A DNA stretch of 21,601 bases from Pseudomonadota bacterium (GCA_023424095.1 JAFAEG010000113.1:1-21601), one strand, 5' to 3'; shown: positions 1 through 7,908, counted from the stretch's first letter. Notes: generated by a model not told the origin, from the letters alone. Translations and numbers: made by a program.

Positions 1-280
1 GGATGCGGCGCAGCGCCGGCAGGGCGCCGGCCGCATCGAGCCGCCGCGCCGCGGTCAGCGCCAGCGGATAATCGCCGGCCGCCAGCGCATGGTCTAGCGC
101 CCGCTCGGCGATCACCTTGCTGTTGGGATCGGCGGCCAGCAATTGCGCGAACTGCCGGCTGGCGCGCGCATCGGCGCCGGAATCGGCCGCGACCCGCGCC
201 TCGAGATAGGCCCGCTCCCGCGCAGGGTTGGCGAAGGCGGGCGTGGCGAGAACAGCCGCCAGCGCCCCGGCCAGCATCAT
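1..280 (-). CDS. Secreted TPR-like protein, N-terminal part only (cut by window edge)
   Basis: The reading frame begins with ATGATG at 280, only 4 bp after the stop of the ETF-ubiquinone oxidoreductase gene, and runs off the left edge after about 93 codons. The first ~18 residues (MMLAGALAAVLATPAFA) form a typical Sec signal peptide ending in an AxA-type cleavage site. The mature part is Ala-rich and helical, with segments such as RQFAQLLAADPNSKVIAERA and DYPLALTAARRLD that resemble TPR helices. A role in scaffolding or processing in the periplasm is possible, but the substrate or partner cannot be told from the fragment. The 4-bp spacing suggests co-transcription with the upstream oxidoreductase. 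The start could also be the second ATG (277). Confidence 0.7.
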   Translation of the reverse strand, partial: MMLAGALAAVLATPAFANPARERAYLEARVAADSGADARASRQFAQLLAADPNSKVIAERALDHALAAGDYPLALTAARRLDAAGALPALRRI

Positions 281-284
281 ACGC

Positions 285-1937
285 TTACATGTTGGGATAA
301 TTCGGTCCTCCTCCGCCCTCGGGCGTGACCCAATTGATGTTCTGGGTCGGGTCCTTGATGTCGCACGTCTTGCAGTGGACGCAATTCTGCGCGTTGATCT
401 GCAGGCGGAAGGCGTTCCCCTCCTCGACGAATTCATAGACTCCGGCGGGGCAATAACGCTGCTCAGGCCCGTCATAGTCGGGCAAGTTCACCGCCGTCGG
501 GACGCTCGCATCCTTCAGCGTGAGGTGGATCGGCTGATCCTCCTCGTGATTGGTGTTGGACACGAACACCGAGCCCAGCCGGTCGAAGCTGATCACGCCG
601 TCGGGCTTGGGATAGTCGATCGGCGTCGCCAAATCCTTGCGGATCAAAGTCGTGTGATCGGCGTGATGCTTCATCGTGAACGGCAAGCCGATGCGCAAAT
701 TGCGCATCCACATGTCGGCACCGGCGAGCACAGTGCCGATCGTGCCGCCCCATTTCGCCACCAGCGGCTCGACGTTGCGGACCATCTTCAACTCGTCCGC
801 GACCCACGAACCGTGCAGCGCGTCGTCATAGTCCTGCAGAATGTCCGCGCTCCGCTCCGCGCCGATCGCCGCGAAGGCACTTTCGGCGGCGAGCATGCCG
901 GACTTCATCGCCGTGTGCGTGCCCTTGATCCGCGGCACGTTCACGAAGCCGGCCGAGCAGCCGATCAGGGCGCCGCCCGGAAAAGCGAGCTGCGGGATGG
1001 ACTGATAACCGCCCTCGTTGATCGCGCGGGCGCCGTAGGAGACGCGCTTGCCACCCTCCAGGAACTGGCGGATCGAGGGATGCTGCTTCCAGCGCTGGAA
1101 TTCCTCGAACGGCGAGAGGTACGGATTGCGATAGGAGAGCGCGACGACGAAGCCGAGCGCCACCTGATGATTGTCCTGGTGGTAGAGGAAGCCGCCACCC
1201 CAGCTGTCGTCGTCGAGCGGCCAGCCCTGGGTGTGGATGACCCGGCCCGGCTCATGCTTGTCCGGGTCGATGTCCCAGAGTTCCTTGATGCCGATGCCAT
1301 AGACTTGCGGCTGGCGGCCTTCCTCCAGGTTGAACTGCCGCTTCAATTGCTTGGTCAGATGGCCGCGCGCGCCTTCCGCGAAGAAGGTATATTTGCCGTG
1401 CAGCTCCATGCCGGGCTGATAATCGCCGCGGTGCGAGCCATCGCGGGCGACGCCCATGTCGCCCGTGGCAACGCCCTTCACGCTGCCATCCTCGTGATAG
1501 AGAATTTCCGACGCCGGGAAGCCGGGGAAAATCTCGACGCCAAGTTCCTCGGCCTTGCCCGCCAGCCAGCGGCACAGGTTGCCGAGCGAGCCGGTATAGG
1601 TGCCCTTATTGTGCATGAAGCCGGGCGTGGAGAGATGCGGGATGCCGAACTTCTTCGAGCCCGTGAGCACCCAATGCTCGTTATGCGTGACCGGCACGGC
1701 GCCGAGCGGGCAGCCGTCGGCCTTCCAGTCGGGCAGCAATTCGTCGAGCGCCTTGGGATCGATCACCGCGCCCGACAGGATGTGCGCGCCGACCTCGGAA
1801 CCCTTTTCGAGGATACAGACGCTGAGTTCGCGGCCCGCCTCATTGGCGAGTTGCTTCAGGCGGATCGCGGCGGAGAGGCCGGCAGGCCCAGCACCGACGA
1901 TCACCACGTCATAAGGCATCGACTCGCGTTCGCTCAC
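285..1937 (-). CDS. Electron transfer flavoprotein-ubiquinone oxidoreductase (ETF-QO)
   Basis: This enzyme takes electrons from reduced ETF, loaded by acyl-CoA and related dehydrogenases, and passes them to ubiquinone at the inner face of the cytoplasmic membrane. The N-terminus carries the FAD-binding motif VIVGAGPAGLSAAIRL. The C-terminus has the [4Fe-4S] ferredoxin-like cluster with Cys496 and the CVHCKTC group (Cys519, 522, 525) followed by DIKDPTQNINW, a hallmark of the family. I chose the GTG at 1937 (protein VSERESMPYDVV) because it gives 550 residues, the usual family length, and follows a purine-rich GGAGAGTGGAAGA; the ATG at 1919 is the alternative. The open frame continues to 2069, but that extension has no family character and overlaps the divergent promoter. 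A TPR-like gene follows 4 bp downstream. It would serve the acyl-CoA dehydrogenase encoded at 5690-6835, among others. Confidence 0.95.
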   Translation of the reverse strand: MSERESMPYDVVIVGAGPAGLSAAIRLKQLANEAGRELSVCILEKGSEVGAHILSGAVIDPKALDELLPDWKADGCPLGAVPVTHNEHWVLTGSKKFGIPHLSTPGFMHNKGTYTGSLGNLCRWLAGKAEELGVEIFPGFPASEILYHEDGSVKGVATGDMGVARDGSHRGDYQPGMELHGKYTFFAEGARGHLTKQLKRQFNLEEGRQPQVYGIGIKELWDIDPDKHEPGRVIHTQGWPLDDDSWGGGFLYHQDNHQVALGFVVALSYRNPYLSPFEEFQRWKQHPSIRQFLEGGKRVSYGARAINEGGYQSIPQLAFPGGALIGCSAGFVNVPRIKGTHTAMKSGMLAAESAFAAIGAERSADILQDYDDALHGSWVADELKMVRNVEPLVAKWGGTIGTVLAGADMWMRNLRIGLPFTMKHHADHTTLIRKDLATPIDYPKPDGVISFDRLGSVFVSNTNHEEDQPIHLTLKDASVPTAVNLPDYDGPEQRYCPAGVYEFVEEGNAFRLQINAQNCVHCKTCDIKDPTQNINWVTPEGGGGPNYPNM

Positions 1938-1989
1938 TCTTCCACTCTCCAGATCTGCTCGCTGGGTCGGATAAAAGGGTTTGTCGCTG

Positions 1990-2019
1990 TTGACCAGAGA
2001 GCCCCCGGTAGCGTGTAAC
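1990..2019 (+). promoter_or_regulatory. Sigma-70-type promoter for the UDG-like gene, placed for a leaderless mRNA
   Basis: TTGACC (1990-1995) and TGTAAC (2014-2019) are separated by 18 bp, close to the housekeeping consensus. The -10 hexamer ends 6 nt before the GTG at 2026, so transcription would begin at or next to the first base of that codon. No Shine-Dalgarno sequence lies before this GTG. The site falls in the ~88-bp region between the divergent ETF-QO and UDG-like genes. Seen in sequence; promoter activity is inferred. Confidence 0.6.
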
Positions 2020-2025
2020 GCGAGC

Positions 2026-2808
2026 GTGGACGGATATGCGAACGATCTGGCGGCGGAACTGGCGAGCACGCTCGACTGGTGGGCCGAGGCCGGGGTTGAT
2101 GCCCTGGTGCAGGGTGACTCGCGGCAATGGCTGGTCGCCGAGGAAGTGCCCGCACCCGTTCCTGGCAGGATCGAAGATCGCAGGACGGAAGCTGGTGAAG
2201 GCTTCGCCCAACCGAGCGGAAAACCCGAGGCGGTGGTGGAAGCCCCCTTCCCGGACCAGCTCGACCTTTTTCAGGAATGGCTGCGGACCAGCACCACCCT
2301 GCCCTATGCCGCTCAAGCCGCGCCGCGCGTCTGCCCGGCGGGCGATCCTGCTGCCGGCCTGATGATCTTCGCGCCGATGCCGTCGAGCGAGGATTGCGTC
2401 GCGGGGACCTTGCTGTCGGGTGCGGCAGGACGGCTGTTCGACCGCATGCTGACCGCGATCGGGCGGAGCCGCGAGACCGTCTATCTGGCCGGGCTCAGCT
2501 GTTTCCGCCCTGCCGGCGGCCGCTTCGACCGCAGCGGGGGCGAGCGCTGCACGGCCATCGCGCGGCACCATGTCGCGCTGGCCGCGCCGAAGACATTGCT
2601 GCTGCTCGGCGACGCCTGTTCCAAGGCGCTGCTCGGCATCGGCGCGGTCGCCGCGCGCGGCAAAATCCATCGGATCGAAGCCGACGGCCAGAGCTTCGAC
2701 GCGGTCGTGACGCTCAACCCCGAATATCTGCTGTCACAGCCGGCCGCCAAGGCGATGGCCTGGGCCGACCTGCAACTGCTGATGGAAAATCTCGCCGCAA
2801 AGGGCTGA
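2026..2808 (+). CDS. Uracil-DNA glycosylase superfamily protein, degenerate active site
   Basis: The C-terminal ~170 residues follow the layout of family-4-like uracil-DNA glycosylases: a LMIFAPMPSSEDCVAGTLLSG segment in place of the GEAPG...ED motif (residues ~102-122), AGLSCFRPAGGR in place of NVVKCRPPxNR (~135-146), and TLNPEYLLSQPAAKAMAWAD in place of the HP-containing motif (~209-228). The catalytic-motif His is replaced by Asn211. The N-terminal CxxC cysteines that bind the iron-sulfur cluster in family 4 are missing. The N-terminus (LDWWAEAGVD) and a Pro/Gly-rich linker (~41-75) are typical of the alphaproteobacterial form. It may be a diverged DNA-repair glycosylase, a binding-only paralogue or a new specificity. 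The GTG at 2026 (260 aa) is chosen because it sits 6 nt after a good -10 box. A TTG at 1981 opens the frame but lies upstream of that promoter. It converges with the M28 peptidase gene, 34 bp away. Confidence 0.8.
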   Translation: MDGYANDLAAELASTLDWWAEAGVDALVQGDSRQWLVAEEVPAPVPGRIEDRRTEAGEGFAQPSGKPEAVVEAPFPDQLDLFQEWLRTSTTLPYAAQAAPRVCPAGDPAAGLMIFAPMPSSEDCVAGTLLSGAAGRLFDRMLTAIGRSRETVYLAGLSCFRPAGGRFDRSGGERCTAIARHHVALAAPKTLLLLGDACSKALLGIGAVAARGKIHRIEADGQSFDAVVTLNPEYLLSQPAAKAMAWADLQLLMENLAAKG

Positions 2809-2842
2809 TCCTCAGCGCGGCGGCGTCGCGAAGCGGCTGACG

Positions 2843-4411
2843 CTATCTGTTGGTCGGCACCGCGAAGCGGCTGCCTTGGTTCCACTGCGGGCGTCCTTCG
2901 GCATTGGCGATCCGAAGCGCCAGATTGGCGATGAAATCGTGGAGGCGGATCTCATCCTGCGGGAAAATCCGCGTCGTCATGTCATCGGACGGCTGGTGAT
3001 AGCGCTCGGCCCGGAAGGCGCGCTCCGTCTCCGCTTCCGGCGTTTCGGCCGCAAAGCCGAACTTGAAGGCGACCGCCGGGATGCCCGCCTCGATGAAGGC
3101 GAACTGGTCGGAGCGGATGAAGCTGTTGCGCTCCGGAAACGGGTCGGGCGCGAGCGGCAGGTTCATCCTCACGCCGACCGCCTGCGCATCCGCGCCGATC
3201 GAGCTTTCCTCCGCGCCGAGCACGGTCACGCTGGTCAGCGGATAGAGCGGCAGCGCCATGTCGTAATTCAGGTTTGCGACGATGCTCTCGCGCGGCACCG
3301 TCGGATTGCGCACGAAATAGCGCGCGCCGAGCAGGCCCTTCTCTTCCGCGGTGACGAAGGTGAACAGGATCGAGCGGCGCGGGCGCTGCGCCTGCAATTG
3401 CTCGGCAATGTCGATCAAAGCGGCGGTGCCGGCGGCATTGTCGAGCGCGCCATTGTAGATCGAATCGCCATTCACCGGCTCGCCGATGCCGTAGCCGTCG
3501 GTATGCGCGGTCATCACGATATATTCGTCGCGAATCGCCGGGTCACTGCCGGGCAAGCGGGCGACCACGTTCGGCGTGACGATCGTCGAGCGGGTCGCGG
3601 CGAAAGTCCCGGTCAGGCGAGCGGCGATCTCGATGCGGGGCAAGGGCTGCCCGGCGCGCGCCGCCGCGAGGATACCCGCGAAGCTGGCGCCTGAACCGGC
3701 GAAGAGCCGCTCATTCTCAGCCGGGTTCCAGGCCATGTCGAGGAACGGGCTGGCCTGATCGGCGGCATAGATTCCGGGTCGGGCCGTCGCCGTCACGCGC
3801 GTCCAGGCCTCCGGCGTCGCGGCTGGCGCGCCCAGCACGATCGCGCCGACGGCGCCGCGCTCGGCATAGGTGCGCAGCCGCGTGCCGAGCGCGCTGCTCA
3901 GCGCATTGGCGGGCAAGCCCTGCGGACGACCGCCGACATAGACGACGATCTTGCCGGTCAGATCCAGGCCCGCCAGATCGTCATGCCCGGCATCGGGGAT
4001 GTGCAGGCCGAAGCCGACGAAGACCAAAGGCGCGTCGATCCGCGCCGGAATCGGCCGGCCGGCCTGGACATTCGCCATCGCCGGCAATGCGACCGGCTGG
4101 CTGATGCCGCCAGCGACAAGGGTGGCGTTCGATCCCGCCGCGTCAAAACGCTGCTCGATGAACTGGATCGGCTGGAGAAAACCTTCGGTCCCCGCCGGCT
4201 CGAGGCCGAGGCGCCGCAACTCGCCGACAATATGCTCGACCGCGCGCATATGGCCCGGCGTGCCCGCGGCGCGGCCCTCCATCTCGTCGCTTGCGAGGAT
4301 CGCGACCTGTTCCTGCCAGCGGGTTGCGCGATCGGCCTGGCCCGTCGCCGTTTGCGCCAGCGCGGGGCTCGCGACGGTGAGAGCCAAAGCCAGCAGGATC
4401 GCGCGACGCAT
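2843..4411 (-). CDS. Secreted M28-family zinc metallopeptidase (aminopeptidase-like)
   Basis: This 522-residue protein begins with a clear Sec signal peptide (MRRAILLALALTVASPALAQ) and is probably periplasmic or secreted. Residues ~120-270 look like an inserted protease-associated (PA) domain. The M28 catalytic domain follows with the two-zinc ligands in the expected order: His303 (TAHTDGYG), Asp324 (GALDNAAG), Glu356/Glu357 (TAEEKGLLGA), Asp384 (NYDMALP) and His472 (YHQPSDD). M28 enzymes remove N-terminal amino acids or cleave small peptides. The exact specificity cannot be read here. The ATG at 4411 is preceded by GAGGAG at 8-nt spacing and begins the signal peptide; the open frame extends to 4789 but overlaps the divergent radical SAM gene. 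The gene is divergent from the radical SAM gene, with 96 bp between starts, and appears monocistronic. Confidence 0.92.
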   Translation of the reverse strand: MRRAILLALALTVASPALAQTATGQADRATRWQEQVAILASDEMEGRAAGTPGHMRAVEHIVGELRRLGLEPAGTEGFLQPIQFIEQRFDAAGSNATLVAGGISQPVALPAMANVQAGRPIPARIDAPLVFVGFGLHIPDAGHDDLAGLDLTGKIVVYVGGRPQGLPANALSSALGTRLRTYAERGAVGAIVLGAPAATPEAWTRVTATARPGIYAADQASPFLDMAWNPAENERLFAGSGASFAGILAAARAGQPLPRIEIAARLTGTFAATRSTIVTPNVVARLPGSDPAIRDEYIVMTAHTDGYGIGEPVNGDSIYNGALDNAAGTAALIDIAEQLQAQRPRRSILFTFVTAEEKGLLGARYFVRNPTVPRESIVANLNYDMALPLYPLTSVTVLGAEESSIGADAQAVGVRMNLPLAPDPFPERNSFIRSDQFAFIEAGIPAVAFKFGFAAETPEAETERAFRAERYHQPSDDMTTRIFPQDEIRLHDFIANLALRIANAEGRPQWNQGSRFAVPTNR

Positions 4412-4472
4412 ACTCAATCTCCTCGTTCGCGGGCCTCTTCGCATGGCGTCGAAGCGGAAGCAATTTCGATCC

Positions 4473-4501
4473 TTGTTCCGCCTTTGTTCTCGTTCTAGAA
4501 T
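4473..4501 (+). promoter_or_regulatory. Sigma-70-type promoter for the radical SAM gene, placed for a leaderless mRNA
   Basis: TTGTTC (4473-4478) and TAGAAT (4496-4501) are separated by an ideal 17 bp. The -10 box ends exactly 6 nt before the GTG start at 4508, so the transcript would begin at the start codon. No Shine-Dalgarno is present. The -10-to-start segment TAGAATGCGGACGTG is strikingly similar to TGTAACGCGAGCGTG before the UDG-like gene. Activity is inferred. Confidence 0.65.
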
Positions 4502-4507
4502 GCGGAC

Positions 4508-5581
4508 GTGACTCGCCCAGACGCCCGCCCCGGCCGTGGCGCGCCCGAGAATCGGACGCCGACACGCTTCAACCTGCCGACCCGCGAGGCCGACGGCGAC
4601 TGGCTGGACGAGCGCCAGGCGCAGGATGGCGAGCGACGGCTCCGCACGAGTGTCACGGTCGAGGAGCCGCGCACGATCATCGCCCGCAACACCTCGCCGG
4701 ACATCGGCTTCGACCGCTCGATCAATCCCTATCGCGGCTGCGAACATGGCTGCATCTATTGCTTCGCGCGGCCAACCCACGCTTATCACGACCTGTCCCC
4801 GGGCCTGGATTTCGAGAGCAAATTATTCGCCAAGCCGAGCGCCGCGAAGCTGCTGCGCGCCGAACTGGCCAAGCCCAATTATGCCTGCCAACCGATGGCG
4901 CTCGGCACGAACACCGACCCCTATCAACCGATCGAGGGCAAGTGGCGGATCACCCGCTCGGTCCTCGAAGTGCTCGCCGAATGCCGGCACCCGTTCACGA
5001 TCACCACCAAGTCCGACCGGGTATTGCGCGACCTGGACATCATCGCGCCGATGGCGGCGGAGCGGATGGCCAATGTCGCCATCTCGATCACGTCGCTGAC
5101 GCCGGAGATTTCACGCACGCTGGAGCCGCGCGCGCCGTCCGGGCGCAAGCGACTGGCGGCGGTGAAGAGACTGGTCGAAGCCGGCGTGCCCGCCATCGTC
5201 GCGATCGCGCCGGTGGTGCCGCAGGTGACCGATCACGAACTGGAAGCGATCGTGGAGGCCGCCGCGGAGGCTGGGGCGAAGGGCGTCTTCTATCTGCCCG
5301 TCCGCCTGCCGCATGAGGTCGCGCCCTTGTTTCGCGCCTGGCTGGACGAACATTATCCCGACCGCGCCGACAAGGTGATGCACACGATCCAGGCGATGCG
5401 CAGCGGGCGGGACAACGATCCCAATTTCTTCACCCGCATGCAGGGCTTCGGACCGTGGGCGGACCTGCTGCGCGCGCGGTTCCAACGGGCAGTCGCGAAG
5501 GCGGGCTTCCCGCCGAGGCGCCTGCCGCTGCGCACCGACCTGTTCGAACCGCCGCAGGGGGCGCAGCTCAGGCTTCTGTGA
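4508..5581 (+). CDS. PA0069/Rv2578c-type radical SAM protein
   Basis: A 357-residue radical S-adenosylmethionine protein with the cluster motif CEHGCIYCF (Cys78, Cys82, Cys85), which coordinates the [4Fe-4S] cluster that cleaves SAM. The preceding RSINPYRGC and following ARPTHAYHDLSPGLDFESK are signatures of the family related to spore photoproduct lyase-like proteins (PA0069 and Rv2578c types). The family's substrate is not established; links to DNA repair have been suggested from distant similarity. The GTG start at 4508 lies 6 nt after a -10 box with no ribosome-binding site, so the message is probably leaderless. The frame upstream of the GTG contains no plausible alternative. Downstream, a large inverted repeat (5588-5676) lies between this gene and the convergent acyl-CoA dehydrogenase gene. 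Confidence 0.9.
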   Translation: MTRPDARPGRGAPENRTPTRFNLPTREADGDWLDERQAQDGERRLRTSVTVEEPRTIIARNTSPDIGFDRSINPYRGCEHGCIYCFARPTHAYHDLSPGLDFESKLFAKPSAAKLLRAELAKPNYACQPMALGTNTDPYQPIEGKWRITRSVLEVLAECRHPFTITTKSDRVLRDLDIIAPMAAERMANVAISITSLTPEISRTLEPRAPSGRKRLAAVKRLVEAGVPAIVAIAPVVPQVTDHELEAIVEAAAEAGAKGVFYLPVRLPHEVAPLFRAWLDEHYPDRADKVMHTIQAMRSGRDNDPNFFTRMQGFGPWADLLRARFQRAVAKAGFPPRRLPLRTDLFEPPQGAQLRLL

Positions 5582-5587
5582 GCAGTT

Positions 5588-5676
5588 TTCGTCATTCCAG
5601 CGAAAGCTGGAATCTCATTTCACTTTCCGACGCGGCACCAAGGCACTGAGATTCCAGCTTTCGCTGGAATGACGAA
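5588..5676. repeat. Perfect 30-bp inverted repeat with hairpin-forming arms (REP-like element)
   Basis: Arms 5588-5617 and 5647-5676 are exact reverse complements (30 nt each) around a 29-nt centre. Each arm itself contains the palindrome ATTCCAGC-GAAA-GCTGGAAT (or its complement), an 8-bp stem with a 4-nt loop, GAAA on the plus strand of the left arm and on the minus strand of the right arm. The element fills most of the 108-bp gap between two convergent genes, where it could act as a bidirectional transcription terminator or mRNA end stabiliser. The sequence type (GTCATTCCAGCGAAAG...) resembles dispersed intergenic repeats of proteobacteria. Copy number elsewhere cannot be seen. Confidence 0.9.
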
Positions 5677-5689
5677 CAAAGGGTGAGGC

Positions 5690-6835
5690 TCAGAGCGAGC
5701 GGCTCACCACTTCCTTCATGATTTCGTTGGTGCCGCCGAAGATGCGTGTCACCCGCGCGTCGCGCCACAGGCGGGCGATCAGATATTCGTTCATGTAGCC
5801 GGCACCACCGTGCAGCTGGAGCGCGACGTCGCAGACTTCGCCCTGCAATTCGGTGTGCCAGAGCTTCGCGGCCGACGCCTCGGCGGCGGTCAGTTCGCCC
5901 GCAATGTGGCGCCGAAGCGCCCAGTCGAGATGCGCCCAGCCGACCTGCAATTTCGTCTTCAGGTCCGCCAGCGTGAAGCGGGTATTCTGGAAGTCGAACA
6001 CGGTCTTGCCGAACGCCTTGCGATCCTTGGTGAACGCCAGCGCCTCGTCAAAGGCGCGCTGGGCAGAGGCTTGCGCGCCCACCGCAATCTGCAGCCGCTC
6101 CTGCGGCAGCTGGTTCATCAAATAAGCGAAGCCAGCGCCTTCCGCGCCGATCAGATTGGCGCGCGGCACGCGCACGTCCTGGAAGAACAATTCCGACGTG
6201 TCCTGAGCGTGCAGGCCGATCTTGTCGAGGTTGCGGCCACGCTGGAAACCGGGCCGGTCGGATTCGACCAGGATCAGCGACGTGCCACGCGCTCCACCGC
6301 TGGGATCGGTCTTCACGAAGACGATGATCAACTCGGCCTGCTGGCCATTGGTGATGTAGGTCTTTGAGCCGTTGACGATATAATCGTCGCCGTCGGCGAT
6401 CGCGGTGGTGCGGATGCCCTGCAGATCGGAGCCCGCGCCCGGCTCGGTCATCGCGATCGCGGTCGGCGTTTCGCCCGAAATCATTTTCGGCAGCCAGTGC
6501 GCCTTCTGTTCTTCCGAGCCGTAATGGACCAGATAGGGCGCGACGATATCGGAATGGAGGCCAATGCCGGCGGTGGAGCCGAGATAGCCCAGCTCCTCGT
6601 TGATCACGGCATTATAGCCATAATCGAGCGCCAGCCCGCCATATTCCTCGGGCACGTTCGGGCAGAGCAGGCCCGCCTCGCCAGCGACGCGCCAGAAGCT
6701 CTTGTCGATCTCGCCTTGCTCTTCCCAGCGCTCGAGATGCGGGGTCAATTCGGTGGAGAAGAGCCGCCGCACGGAGTCGCGAAACTGCTCATGCTCGGGC
6801 GTGAAGGCGGTGCGATGGCTGGTATCGAGCATCAT
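5690..6835 (-). CDS. Acyl-CoA dehydrogenase, long-chain/isovaleryl-CoA type
   Basis: A 381-residue flavoenzyme of the acyl-CoA dehydrogenase family, which introduces an alpha-beta double bond into an acyl-CoA and hands electrons to ETF. Visible signatures include TAIAMTEPGAGSDLQGI (FAD and substrate region), KTYITNGQQAEL, and the C-terminal IFGGTNEIMKEVV. The usual YEGT glutamate is Gly here; instead LPQERL (helix G) carries a Glu, the catalytic base position of long-chain and isovaleryl-CoA dehydrogenases. The start ATG (6835) overlaps the paaE stop by 4 nt (ATGA), making it the last gene of the E1-E2-paaABCDE operon; a second ATG follows immediately. It may act on a branched-chain acyl-CoA or on a dicarboxylyl-CoA intermediate of ring degradation. 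The substrate is an inference from context only. Confidence 0.93.
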   Translation of the reverse strand: MMLDTSHRTAFTPEHEQFRDSVRRLFSTELTPHLERWEEQGEIDKSFWRVAGEAGLLCPNVPEEYGGLALDYGYNAVINEELGYLGSTAGIGLHSDIVAPYLVHYGSEEQKAHWLPKMISGETPTAIAMTEPGAGSDLQGIRTTAIADGDDYIVNGSKTYITNGQQAELIIVFVKTDPSGGARGTSLILVESDRPGFQRGRNLDKIGLHAQDTSELFFQDVRVPRANLIGAEGAGFAYLMNQLPQERLQIAVGAQASAQRAFDEALAFTKDRKAFGKTVFDFQNTRFTLADLKTKLQVGWAHLDWALRRHIAGELTAAEASAAKLWHTELQGEVCDVALQLHGGAGYMNEYLIARLWRDARVTRIFGGTNEIMKEVVSRSL

Positions 6836-7908
6836 GCGTCATAATCCACTTCTACGCCCTCGCCTTTCGGCACGGACTGGCAGGTGAGGACATAGCCCGC
6901 GGCGATCTCGTCGTCGCTGAGGCCGTAGCGCGCGGCCATCGTGACCTCGCCGGTCAGCACGCGGGCGCGGCAGGTGGCGCAGACCCCGGCCTTGCAGGCG
7001 AAGGGCGCAGGCAGGCCCGCGAGCCGGGCGCTGTCGAGGATGTTGCCGGCCTCCGCATTGAACGGCACCCGGCGCTTGCGGCCATCCAGGGTGACGGTCA
7101 TCGCCAGGCCGGCGGCCTCGTCCTGCAATTTCTGCATCTCCGCAGCCATCGCGGCGGACGGGCGGCCAGCGGTGAAGCGCTCGACGAGGATGCGGTCAGC
7201 GGGGACACCCACCTCCTTCAGCGCCTCCTCGGCCGCGTCCATCATCGGGCCGGGGCCGCAGATGAAGAAGGCGTCGACCTCTTCCGGCTCGATCAGCGAG
7301 CCCAGGATCAGGTCGCATTTCGCCCGGTCGAGGATGCCGTTGAACAGCTCGATTTCCTCAAATTCGTCGGCGAGGAAATGGTGGACCTGCAGGCGGCCCA
7401 TGAAGCGGTTCTTGAGGGCCGCCAGTTCTTCGAGGAAGATCACCGACTGGCTGTCGCGATTGCCGTAGAAGAGGGTGAACTTGCTGTCCGGCTCGGTCAG
7501 CAAGGCCGTCTTCAACAGCGACAGCACAGGGGTGATGCCGGAGCCGCCCGCGAAGCCGGCATAATGGTTCTTCGCCTCTGGCCGGAACTCCCAGGTAAAG
7601 GAGCCGTGCGGCGGCATCACCTCGATGCTGTCGCCGGGCGCCAGATTGTCGTTCGCCCAATTGGAAAAGACGCCGCCGGCGATCCGCTTGACCGTCACCT
7701 TCAACTGCCCGTCCTGCGGCGCGACGCAGAGCGAGTAATTGCGGCGAATGTCCTCGCCGCCGATGTCGGCCTTCAGGGTCAGATGCTGGCCGGGCCTGAA
7801 GGCGAATTCGCCCGCGAGCATTTCGGGAATGGCGAAACGGATCGAGCGCGCTTCGGCGGTCTCGTCGACGATTTCGGCGATGGTGAGGAGATGGAAGGCA
7901 GCGCTCAT
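6832..7908 (-). CDS. paaE: 1,2-phenylacetyl-CoA epoxidase, reductase subunit PaaE
   Basis: The 358-residue reductase moves electrons from NADPH through FAD and a [2Fe-2S] cluster to the diiron oxygenase PaaA. The N-terminal FNR-like FAD domain contains RRNYSLC (residues ~55-61), followed by a nucleotide-binding domain with GGSGITPVLSLL and FFICGPGPMM. The C-terminal plant-type ferredoxin domain has Cys305, Cys310, Cys313 and Cys343 (CKAGVCATC...LTC). This domain order and length match PaaE. The gene begins 19 bp after paaD, the only real gap inside the paa block. In that gap a GAGG-preceded ATG (7919) opens a 4-codon frame, MDAG, whose stop overlaps the paaE start. The acyl-CoA dehydrogenase gene overlaps its 3' end. 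Confidence 0.96.
   Translation of the reverse strand: MSAAFHLLTIAEIVDETAEARSIRFAIPEMLAGEFAFRPGQHLTLKADIGGEDIRRNYSLCVAPQDGQLKVTVKRIAGGVFSNWANDNLAPGDSIEVMPPHGSFTWEFRPEAKNHYAGFAGGSGITPVLSLLKTALLTEPDSKFTLFYGNRDSQSVIFLEELAALKNRFMGRLQVHHFLADEFEEIELFNGILDRAKCDLILGSLIEPEEVDAFFICGPGPMMDAAEEALKEVGVPADRILVERFTAGRPSAAMAAEMQKLQDEAAGLAMTVTLDGRKRRVPFNAEAGNILDSARLAGLPAPFACKAGVCATCRARVLTGEVTMAARYGLSDDEIAAGYVLTCQSVPKGEGVEVDYDA

Noticed and set aside
228..2018. 596-codon open frame opposite the ETF-QO gene
   Set aside because: It mirrors a well-supported conserved gene; its protein is Arg/Ala/Val-rich without domains. Long antisense frames are expected at this GC content.
2827..2873. Direct repeat CGCGAAGCGGCTG at 2827 and 2861
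   Set aside because: Only 13 nt, partly in the 3' end of the M28 gene; likely chance or local duplication without clear function.
4500..4511. Tiny frame MRT ending at the radical SAM GTG
   Set aside because: Its ATG overlaps the predicted -10 box, so it would not be in the transcript.
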